Part shown: piece after piece, positions 1 to 5,205 of the stretch | Numbering within the stretch: position 1 is the stretch's first letter | Layout: every line of letters begins with the position of its first letter | NCBI GenBank assembly: GCA_955651875.1 | Contig: CATPAP010000172.1 | Span: 1 to 5,559, forward strand | DNA: 5,559 bases | Direction of reading: 5' to 3' | DNA from: Candidatus Dormiibacterota bacterium | GTDB taxonomy: Bacteria > Chloroflexota > Dormibacteria > Aeolococcales > Aeolococcaceae | Notes under the pieces: generated by a model | What the model was told of the DNA's origin: nothing | Database searches by the model: none | What the model saw: only the letters and a program-made list of their open reading frames with translations | Program-made: the position numbers and the translations under genes

Positions 1-1311
1 ATCACGCCCCGAGCCTAGCGATTGCGGCGCGGTATCGCCACCGGTTGAGGCTCCGCGAGCGTCCGCCTCCGGCCGCTCGAGGAGGCGCAGGCACTGAAGG
101 GCGAGCCAGAGGCGGTGTGGAGCCGCTGGGACGCTGAGGTCGACGCCGAGCTCCGCGAGCCTGCGGGTCCGGTACACGACGGTATGGCGGTGGAGGCCCA
201 GGGTCGCGGCGGCGTCGTTGAGGCTCGGGGACTCCAGCAGCGCCTCCAGGGTGATGAGCAGCGGGCCGCGGCGCGACGGTGGCACTCTGAGCAGCCGGCC
301 CAGGACATTGTCCACATACCGTTCCATCGCTGCCGCGTCGGTCGCGAGCGTCGCAAAGATGCCGACGGCGGCGTCGTCCCACATCCCCGCGTCAGGGTCG
401 AGCCGCATTCCGACGCGGAGTGCCTCACTGGCCCGGCGGGCACTCTCCGCAATGTCGTCGAGGGATGGCGCGACTGGGCCGATCCCCCAGCGCGCGCCTG
501 CGCGCCCGGAGAGGGCTCGGTCAGCCTCGCCGACGATCCTGGCGACGGTGCCACTGCCGGGGACGAGCACGATCCACATTCCGGGCTGCTCTCCAACCAT
601 GAGCACCCCGCGGCCGCGCAGCGCGCGCTCGAGCGCCGCTTCGCCCTCCCCTGGGGCGATCGCGCAGGCGAGCACCAGATAGGGCGGGTGGAGGTCGAGG
701 TCGCTGGCCGCGGCGAGGCGGCGCAGGTCCGGGCTGACGTCGCCGGCCACGAGCCGCTGGAGGATGCGATCCCGGTCGAGGTCACGGCGGCGCATCAACC
801 GCTCGCGCGTCTCGAGGTACGCCGAACCGACGGCACCGCTGATCTCGTCGAGGTACTCGAGCACCTGGCCGGTCACGGCGATGACCGTGGCCCGCGGGAG
901 ACCGTCGAGGCCGGCCGATTCACCGATGAGCTCGCGCCAGACCACCCGGGCGGCGAGCCGGTAGGCGGCGAGGAGCACCTCGAGCGGCACGCCCATCTCG
1001 GCCTGCTGTGCGCCCATCGAGCCGAGGCGCTGGAGGTCCGCGGTGCGCAGTCCGCGGCCGTCTCGAAGGAGGCGGACGAGGGTGCGCAGGGCATCGCGGC
1101 AGGCGCTCGTGACCGTGCGGAGGTAGCCGATGGTCCGGAACTGGGCGGGGAGTGAGATCTCAGCGGCGATCCGGCGGGTCATCCGCCGGGCCATGAGGTC
1201 GATGTCGGCGAGCAGGCGCGAGGTGATCTCCGGGGGAAGGGTGGCCGTGGTGGCCCATTCCGACGGGGCTGGAATGGGTTCTGTCGGGGCATACTGCGAC
1301 ATGGTGGCCAT
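1..1311 (-). CDS. PucR-family transcriptional regulator, 3' end cut by the window edge
   Basis: The frame reads without a stop from an ATG at 1311 to the left edge (437 codons), so the C-terminus is missing, probably by only a few residues. Three parts can be seen. Residues about 26-180 are a helical segment resembling the RsbRD N-terminal domain (R/L-rich helices, then MGVPLEVLLAAYRLAARVVW). Residues about 205-315 resemble the GGDEF-like domain of PucR/CdaR regulators. Residues about 347-410 are a clear HTH_30 DNA-binding domain: LNDAAATLGLHRHTVVYRTR followed by RLAELGVDL and RLWLALQCLRLL. Proteins of this build are DNA-binding regulators, often of metabolic genes, but the ligand cannot be inferred. 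An in-frame ATG at 1302 is an alternative start and fits a CATAAT box at 1315-1310 better; neither ATG has a clear ribosome binding site. The gene is divergent from the diiron protein gene and may regulate it (inference). Confidence 0.9.
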   Translation of the reverse strand, partial: MATMSQYAPTEPIPAPSEWATTATLPPEITSRLLADIDLMARRMTRRIAAEISLPAQFRTIGYLRTVTSACRDALRTLVRLLRDGRGLRTADLQRLGSMGAQQAEMGVPLEVLLAAYRLAARVVWRELIGESAGLDGLPRATVIAVTGQVLEYLDEISGAVGSAYLETRERLMRRRDLDRDRILQRLVAGDVSPDLRRLAAASDLDLHPPYLVLACAIAPGEGEAALERALRGRGVLMVGEQPGMWIVLVPGSGTVARIVGEADRALSGRAGARWGIGPVAPSLDDIAESARRASEALRVGMRLDPDAGMWDDAAVGIFATLATDAAAMERYVDNVLGRLLRVPPSRRGPLLITLEALLESPSLNDAAATLGLHRHTVVYRTRRLAELGVDLSVPAAPHRLWLALQCLRLLERPEADARGASTGGDTAPQSLGSGRD

Positions 1312-1341
1312 TATGGACACCGTGGCCAAAAATGGTGTCGC
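1305..1341. promoter_or_regulatory. Divergent spacer with symmetric repeats, candidate operator
   Basis: Between the divergent regulator and diiron-protein genes lie an inverted repeat, GACACC (1316-1321) and GGTGTC (1334-1339) separated by 12 bases, and two copies of the palindrome TGGCCA (1305-1310 and 1323-1328) whose starts are 18 bp apart. A wider pair, GCGACA (1296-1301) and TGTCGC (1336-1341), is also present. The patch is A/T-richer than its surroundings. Symmetric sites about two helical turns apart next to a regulator gene are typical of operators. The assignment to the PucR-like protein is inference, and repeats this short can arise by chance. Confidence 0.3.
1310..1315 (-). promoter_or_regulatory. 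Candidate -10 box (CATAAT) for the PucR-type regulator
   Basis: Read on the minus strand, CATAAT matches TATAAT at five of six positions and ends seven bases before the in-frame ATG at 1302, which would put the transcription start at or next to that codon. No good -35 hexamer sits 16-18 bp upstream. The box overlaps the ATG at 1311, so if it is real, translation would start at 1302. Confidence 0.25.
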
Positions 1342-1395
1342 AAATGCGCTGCGACGGCCGATGGCTTGGACGAGGCCGGGGGCCAGACTGTCGAT

Positions 1396-2196
1396 ATGCT
1401 CTACGACGAACTCTTCGTCCGCCTCGAGCGGGCACGCTGGAACTTCACCGACGAGATCGACTTCACGACGATCGATCGCAGCCTGCTCACCAAGCAGTGG
1501 ATCCACGACCTCCGTCAGATCTGCCTGACCGAGTTGAGTGCGCTCTACGCCACCGAGATGTTCCTGCGCGACTTCTACGCGGACATCGACTTCTGCAGCT
1601 TCGTCTCGATCTGGTTCTACGAGGAGATGAAGCACCACATGGTCCTGCGCAAGTACCTCGAGGCGTGCGGCGAGACCTTCGACGAGGAGAAGGAGCTCCC
1701 CGAATTGCGGCTCACGTTCGCCGAGGGCCCCGCCATCGAGACGCTCACCATGCATTTCTGCGGTGAGCAGCGCCTCGCCCACTGGTACACCGCGTTCAGC
1801 CACAACGCCCCCGAGCCGCTGCTGCGCAAGATCTTCAAGATCCTGGCCGCCGACGAGCTCCGTCACGCCGCCGCCTACGCCAAGTACCTGCGCAAGGCGG
1901 TGGCCAACAAGCCCGAGGTGCTCCCCGACATCCTGCGCATGACGCTGTGGATGCTGCGCAGCACCAACGACGCTCCCAAGCACCCCACCACGGTGACGTC
2001 GCCAAGCGTCTGCGACCAACTCGAGGACCCGGAGTACATCAGCCGCATGCTCGACTGGTACCTCCCTGGGCGCGATCACGAGGCGCCTGTGCAGCGCCGC
2101 ATCCTCGCGTTGATGTCAGAACTGGCTGGAACCAAGATGACCACGACCAAGGACATGCTCCCGGTCATCCGCAGGCTCAGCCCCGTCGCCGCCTGA
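1396..2196 (+). CDS. Ferritin-like diiron protein (acyl-ACP desaturase-like fold), function unknown
   Basis: The 266-residue product looks like an all-helical carboxylate-bridged diiron protein. Numbered from the ATG at 1396, candidate ligands are E46 (TELSALYATE), E77 and H80 (FYEEMKHH, the EExxH motif), E124 (CGEQRLAHWY) and E154 and H157 (ADELRHAAAY). The order E-ExxH-E-ExxH matches the ferritin-like/acyl-ACP desaturase superfamily. It lacks the extra histidine four residues before the last ExxH expected of AurF-type N-oxygenases. No signal peptide or membrane segment is seen, so it is probably cytoplasmic. Substrate and reaction are unknown; oxidation, desaturation or oxygen/metal handling are all possible. 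The conserved block YDELFVRLERARWN begins right after ATG 1396, so I prefer that start. A TTG at 1366 would add ten residues (DEAGGQTVD after the initiator). Neither has a good ribosome binding site. It is divergent from the PucR-type regulator and ends 31 bp before the acylphosphatase. Confidence 0.85.
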   Translation: MLYDELFVRLERARWNFTDEIDFTTIDRSLLTKQWIHDLRQICLTELSALYATEMFLRDFYADIDFCSFVSIWFYEEMKHHMVLRKYLEACGETFDEEKELPELRLTFAEGPAIETLTMHFCGEQRLAHWYTAFSHNAPEPLLRKIFKILAADELRHAAAYAKYLRKAVANKPEVLPDILRMTLWMLRSTNDAPKHPTTVTSPSVCDQLEDPEYISRMLDWYLPGRDHEAPVQRRILALMSELAGTKMTTTKDMLPVIRRLSPVAA

Positions 2197-2212
2197 CCTG
2201 TCCGGTCGACCC

Positions 2213-2218
2213 TATAAT
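2213..2218 (+). promoter_or_regulatory. Consensus -10 box (TATAAT) upstream of the acylphosphatase
   Basis: A perfect TATAAT stands out in the 31-bp gap after the diiron protein gene. It ends nine bases before the ATG at 2228, so transcription would begin at or within a few bases of the start codon, giving a leaderless or nearly leaderless mRNA. Such mRNAs are common in Actinobacteria. No clear TTGACA-like -35 lies 16-18 bp upstream; CTGACC at 2193-2198 is only 14 bp away. It suggests that the acylphosphatase and following genes can be transcribed independently of the diiron gene. Confidence 0.45.
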
Positions 2219-2227
2219 CGCGGAGCT

Positions 2228-2503
2228 ATGCCCGACTGTGCCCGCGTGCGCGCCACCGTGCGGGGCAGGGTGCAGATGGTGGGCTTCCGCGCCTTCGTGG
2301 CGGATCATGCCAGGGGCCTCAACGGCACCATAGCGAATCGCCCCGATGGCAGCGTCGAATGTGTCGTCGAGGGACCGGCGGACGCCGTCGACCACCTCGT
2401 CGGCCTGCTCCACGATGGCCCCGCGTACGCACGGGTGGAGGCGGTCGATGTGCTCCGCGAGCCGTACCGCGGCGATCTCCCGCCCTTTGTGGTGACCTCA
2501 TGA
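2228..2503 (+). CDS. acyP: Acylphosphatase (EC 3.6.1.7)
   Basis: The product has 91 residues, the normal size for this single-domain family. Acylphosphatases hydrolyse carboxyl-phosphate bonds of acyl phosphates such as carbamoyl or 1,3-bisphosphoglyceryl phosphate in the cytoplasm. The signature GRVQMVGFR occupies residues 13-21, with R21 as the phosphate-binding arginine. ANRPDGSVE supplies the second catalytic residue, N37, and EGP follows at the expected place. Two small departures are M17, where Gly is most common, and T34, where an aromatic residue is usual. The start is ATG 2228, with GGAG at 2222-2225 only two bases upstream; an in-frame GTG at 2246 also fits the family. The stop codon overlaps the next gene's ATG (ATGA at 2500-2503), implying translational coupling to the aminotransferase. 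Confidence 0.92.
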   Translation: MPDCARVRATVRGRVQMVGFRAFVADHARGLNGTIANRPDGSVECVVEGPADAVDHLVGLLHDGPAYARVEAVDVLREPYRGDLPPFVVTS

Positions 2504-3690
2504 AGTTCCGCTGGGCCGACCGGATGTCGAGGATCGGCACCGAAAGCGCGTTCGAGGTCCTCGCCCAGGCCCGCGAGCTCGAGGCCGAGGGCCGCGACAT
2601 CATCCACCTCGAGATCGGCGAGCCCGACTACGCGACACCCCAGAACATCATCGACGCCGCGACCCGGGCGATCAACGATGGAGCCACGCACTACACGCCC
2701 GCGAGCGGGATCCCAGCCGTGCGCGAGGCAACCGCGCGCTACGTCCGCAAGCGCACCGGAGTGAACACCGCGGCGGAGAACATCGTGGTCGTGCCGGGCA
2801 GCAAGAACATCCTCGCCTTCCTGCTGCTCGCCATCGTTGAACCTGGCGACGAGGTCATCGTCCCCGACCCCGGGTACCCCATCTACCGCTCGCTGGTGAG
2901 CTTCATCGGCGCCACGCCGGTGTCGGCGCCGATCCGCCAGAGCAACGATTTCCGGCTCGACGTCGAGGAGGTGCGCAGCCTGGTCACCCAGCGCACCAAG
3001 CTGCTCATCGTCAACACGCCGGCCAATCCGACCGGGGGGATCCTGACTCGCGAGGACTGCGAGAGCATCGCGAAGCTGGCCGCGGAGCGCGACCTCGTGG
3101 TGCTGAGCGATGAGATCTATGGCCGGCTCACCTACGACGGTGAGCACGTGTCGCTGTATGGCATCGACGGGATGGCGGAGCGCACCGTGCTCCTCGACGG
3201 TGTCAGCAAGGCGTGGGCGATGTGCGGCTGGCGGCTTGGTTTCGGCGCCATGCCCGTGGAGCTGGCGCGGCGCATGGACACGCTGATGATCAACTCCTCA
3301 TCGTGCGCTGCCGCGTTCACGCAGCTGGCCGCGGTCGAGGCCTTCGAGTCGGAGGAGTCGGACGCGGCCGTCGACGCCATGGTGGGGGAGTTCCGGCACC
3401 GCCGGGACATCCTCGTCGACGGCCTCAACCGCATCCCGGGGATCAGCTGCCGGCGTCCCGCGGGGGCGTTCTACGTGTTCCCCGACATCACCGCGACCGG
3501 TTGGGACGAGCGCGAGCTGCAGAAGGCACTCCTCGACGAGGTTGGCGTCGCAGTGCTCGCGGGCAGCACCTTCGGTCCGCACGGCGCCGGGCACATCCGC
3601 CTCAGCTACGCCAACTCGGTGGCCAACCTCGAGCGCGCGGTCGACCGCATCGCGCTCCACCTCGGCGCCGGCGCGGTTTCGCCGGCGTAG
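2500..3690 (+). CDS. Class I/II PLP-dependent aminotransferase, aspartate aminotransferase-like
   Basis: The 396-residue product is a full-length fold-type I aminotransferase that transfers amino groups between an amino acid and a 2-oxoacid using pyridoxal phosphate. Landmarks in order: GEPDYATP (40-47); HYTPASGIPAVREA (64-77); the cofactor loop PGSKNILA (99-106); NPTGG (N176); SDEIYG (D204 for the pyridine nitrogen, Y207 for its hydroxyl); GVSKAWAMCGWRLG with Schiff-base lysine K237 and phosphate-binding R245; GAFYVFPD; and HIRLSY with R367, equivalent to the substrate-carboxylate arginine. All key residues are intact. The substrate is unresolved: aspartate, alanine or aromatic/prephenate transamination are possible, and the trpE neighbour is only a hint. 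The start is ATG 2500, overlapping the acylphosphatase stop, with GGTGA four bases upstream as a modest ribosome binding site. The frame is open further upstream, but the overlap and the homology both support 2500. Confidence 0.93.
   Translation: MKFRWADRMSRIGTESAFEVLAQARELEAEGRDIIHLEIGEPDYATPQNIIDAATRAINDGATHYTPASGIPAVREATARYVRKRTGVNTAAENIVVVPGSKNILAFLLLAIVEPGDEVIVPDPGYPIYRSLVSFIGATPVSAPIRQSNDFRLDVEEVRSLVTQRTKLLIVNTPANPTGGILTREDCESIAKLAAERDLVVLSDEIYGRLTYDGEHVSLYGIDGMAERTVLLDGVSKAWAMCGWRLGFGAMPVELARRMDTLMINSSSCAAAFTQLAAVEAFESEESDAAVDAMVGEFRHRRDILVDGLNRIPGISCRRPAGAFYVFPDITATGWDERELQKALLDEVGVAVLAGSTFGPHGAGHIRLSYANSVANLERAVDRIALHLGAGAVSPA
3666..3687 (+). other. GC-rich hairpin at the end of the aminotransferase gene
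   Basis: The 8-mer CGCCGGCG occurs at 3666-3673 and again at 3680-3687. Because it is its own reverse complement, the copies form a perfect 8-bp stem around the loop CGGTTT, ending directly before the TAG stop. A weaker hairpin follows at 3695-3707 (GTCGG, loop CCG, CCGAC). No T run follows either stem, so neither qualifies as an intrinsic terminator. They could slow ribosomes or polymerase or stabilise the upstream mRNA; function is unproven. Confidence 0.3.
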
Positions 3691-3724
3691 CCCGGTCGGC
3701 CGCCGACTCCGCCACCCAACGGCG

Positions 3725-4696
3725 ATGAGCGCGCCGCCCGTGCGTCCCGACGTCGGTACTGCAACCGCACTACTCGCCGCGCATGACGTGGTGCCGCTGG
3801 TGATGGAGGTGCCCGCCGGCGAACTCACGCCCGTGGCCCTGATGCAGCGCCTTGGGGTGAACGGCCACTGCTTCCTTCTGGAGTCGGCGGGCGCGAGCCA
3901 GGGGCGGCACGGCTTCTCCTTCCTCGGCCACGATCCCGTCGAGGTCGTGTCGGCCGCGGACGGCGATCCTCTGCTTGCGCTGGAGGGCGTGCTCGCCGAG
4001 CGTGTCGCCGCCGTCGAGGGGTTGGACGTGCCGTTCGTCGGCGGCTGGGCCGGCTACCTCGGCTACGAGGCGGCCGCGTGCTACGAGCGGCTGCCGCGCA
4101 CCGAGCCGGCGTTCGGCGGGGTGCCGACGAGCGTGTTCGCGCTGTACCGGACGATCGCTGTCTTCGATCACGACAAGGCGCGCGTGCTCCTGATCACGCA
4201 GTTGCGCGGCGGCGATGTCGACTCGGCCGCCGCGTACGAGCGCTCCTGCCGGCTGCTTGGCGGTCTGCACGAGCGCGTCACCGCCGCAGCGCCGCCGACA
4301 GGCGCGTTCGACGATCCCGGCGCCGTCGAGAGCACCGCGCACAGCGGCGACGCGACCGTGGTGCGGAGACACCTGCGGGACGACGCATCGACCTTCCCGC
4401 GCGACCGGTTCCTCGCGGCCGTCGGACGGGCCCTCGAGCACATCGTTGACGGTGACATCTTCCAGGTGCAGATCTCGCGGCGCTTCTGCATCCCGCTCTC
4501 CGCGCATCCGTTCACGCTGTACAGCGCCCTCCGGCTCTCGAACCCGACCCCCTACCTGTTCTACCTGAACAGCCCCGAGTGCACACTGGTCGGTGCGTCG
4601 CCGGAGATGCTGGTGCGCGTGCGCGGGACGGAATCGAGTACCGGCCCATCGCCGGGACGCGACGGCGCGGCTTCACCGAGGCGGAGGACGCGATGA
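3725..4696 (+). CDS. trpE: Anthranilate synthase component I, N-terminal part of a frameshifted gene
   Basis: TrpE uses ammonia from the TrpG subunit to convert chorismate to anthranilate, the first committed step of tryptophan synthesis. This reading frame gives 323 residues, of which the first 301 match TrpE. They include LLES (51-54) with GRHGFSFLG after it, the region that binds feedback tryptophan in known TrpE proteins; WAGYLGYEAA; DIFQVQISRRF; the ALRLSNPTPYLFYL block; and GASPEMLVRVRG. The match then stops and 22 unrelated residues (from TESSTGPSPG on) precede a TGA at 4694-4696. The rest of TrpE continues from 4627 in the -1 frame. Restoring one base gives 493 residues, the usual TrpE length. 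The start is ATG 3725, 34 bp after the aminotransferase, without an evident ribosome binding site. This fragment alone lacks most of the chorismate-binding domain and should be inactive. PabB is the main alternative identity. Confidence 0.82.
   Translation: MSAPPVRPDVGTATALLAAHDVVPLVMEVPAGELTPVALMQRLGVNGHCFLLESAGASQGRHGFSFLGHDPVEVVSAADGDPLLALEGVLAERVAAVEGLDVPFVGGWAGYLGYEAAACYERLPRTEPAFGGVPTSVFALYRTIAVFDHDKARVLLITQLRGGDVDSAAAYERSCRLLGGLHERVTAAAPPTGAFDDPGAVESTAHSGDATVVRRHLRDDASTFPRDRFLAAVGRALEHIVDGDIFQVQISRRFCIPLSAHPFTLYSALRLSNPTPYLFYLNSPECTLVGASPEMLVRVRGTESSTGPSPGRDGAASPRRRTR
4625..4627 (+). other. Frameshift site in trpE (GGG run)
   Basis: Protein similarity switches here from the frame of ATG 3725 to the -1 frame. 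Adding one G to this run gives VRVRGDGIEYRPIAGT, which reads smoothly through a conserved TrpE block; removing two bases gives VRVRDGIEY, which also fits. No X-XXY-YYZ slippery heptamer is present, so programmed -1 frameshifting is unlikely. A lost G in a homopolymer, as a real mutation or a sequencing error, is the simplest explanation. Confidence 0.85.
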
Positions 4697-5205
4697 TGGA
4701 GCGCGAGCTGTGCGCCAGCGAGAAGGAGCAGGCCGAACACCTCATGCTCGTCGACCTCGGCCGCAACGACATCGGCCGGGTGGCGCAGCCGGGCACCGTT
4801 GAGGTCCACGAGTCGGCTGTCGTCGAGCGCTACTCGCGCGTGATGCACCTGGTCAGCGGCCTTCGCGCCCGGCTGGCACCCGGGCGCACCGCGCTCGATA
4901 CTCTGCGCGCGTGCTTCCCGGCGGGCACCGTGACCGGCGCTCCCAAGATCCGCGCCATGGAGATCATCGCCGGACTCGAGCCGCACGGCCGCGGACCGTA
5001 TGCGGGCGCCGTCGGCTACATTGGCAGCGGGGGAGTGCTCGACACCGCGATCGCCCTGCGCACCATCGCCGTCGTCGGCGGTCGCGCGTACCTGCAGGCG
5101 GCGGCTGGGATCGTCGCAGACTCGAAGCCCGAAGAGGAGGCCCACGAGATCGACAACAAGCTGGCCGCGGCGCTCGATGCCGTCCTGCGCGTGAACACGC
5201 CGTGA
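4627..5205 (+). CDS. trpE: Anthranilate synthase component I, C-terminal catalytic part of the frameshifted gene
   Basis: This is the remaining 192 residues of the chorismate-binding domain (302-493 in the repaired protein). Conserved blocks are DGIEYRPIAGTRRRG, EKEQAEHLMLVDLGRNDIG, FPAGTVTGAPKIRAMEII, RGPYAGAVGYIG, LDTAIALRT and AAGIVADS. PIAGT carries alanine where many aminodeoxychorismate synthases have the lysine of PIKGT, which favours TrpE over PabB, although some PabB proteins share the alanine. One departure is AAAGIVADS at 5101-5103, where the family has Gly (AGAGIVADS; about residue 460). The coordinates begin where similarity resumes, not at a start codon. The first ATG in this frame that fits is 4693, overlapping the upstream TGA as ATGA, but starting there would omit PIAGT. 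The stop overlaps the trpG start (GTGA, 5202-5205). Confidence 0.82.
   Translation, partial: DGIEYRPIAGTRRRGFTEAEDAMMERELCASEKEQAEHLMLVDLGRNDIGRVAQPGTVEVHESAVVERYSRVMHLVSGLRARLAPGRTALDTLRACFPAGTVTGAPKIRAMEIIAGLEPHGRGPYAGAVGYIGSGGVLDTAIALRTIAVVGGRAYLQAAAGIVADSKPEEEAHEIDNKLAAALDAVLRVNTP

Noticed and set aside
115..1155. Long plus-strand open frame of 346 codons opposite the regulator
   Set aside because: It is antisense to the PucR-like gene, whose frame has a clear HTH_30 motif and other family features. The plus-strand translation has no recognisable domain and is a high-GC shadow.
1396..2196. AurF/CmlI-type N-oxygenase linked to aminobenzoate chemistry through the nearby trpE/pabB-like gene
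   Set aside because: The last motif is ADELRH without the additional upstream histidine of AurF, and the ligand pattern fits the ferritin/acyl-ACP desaturase type better. The genes are also separated by a probable promoter.
2305..3147. Minus-strand open frame of 280 codons opposite the acylphosphatase and aminotransferase
   Set aside because: It is antisense to two genes with intact catalytic motifs, and its composition (rich in D, R, V, G, H) is typical of GC-rich shadow frames.
3691..3724. Tryptophan attenuator or leader peptide before trpE
   Set aside because: The gap is only 34 bp, with no small frame rich in Trp codons and no terminator with a T run; a T-box would not fit either.
3770..4507. 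Minus-strand open frame of 245 codons opposite trpE
   Set aside because: It lies fully antisense to well-matched TrpE sequence, with no domain of its own.
4618..4634. Programmed -1 frameshift in trpE
   Set aside because: There is no X-XXY-YYZ slippery heptamer in the zero frame and no family precedent known to me; a lost G in a homopolymer is simpler.
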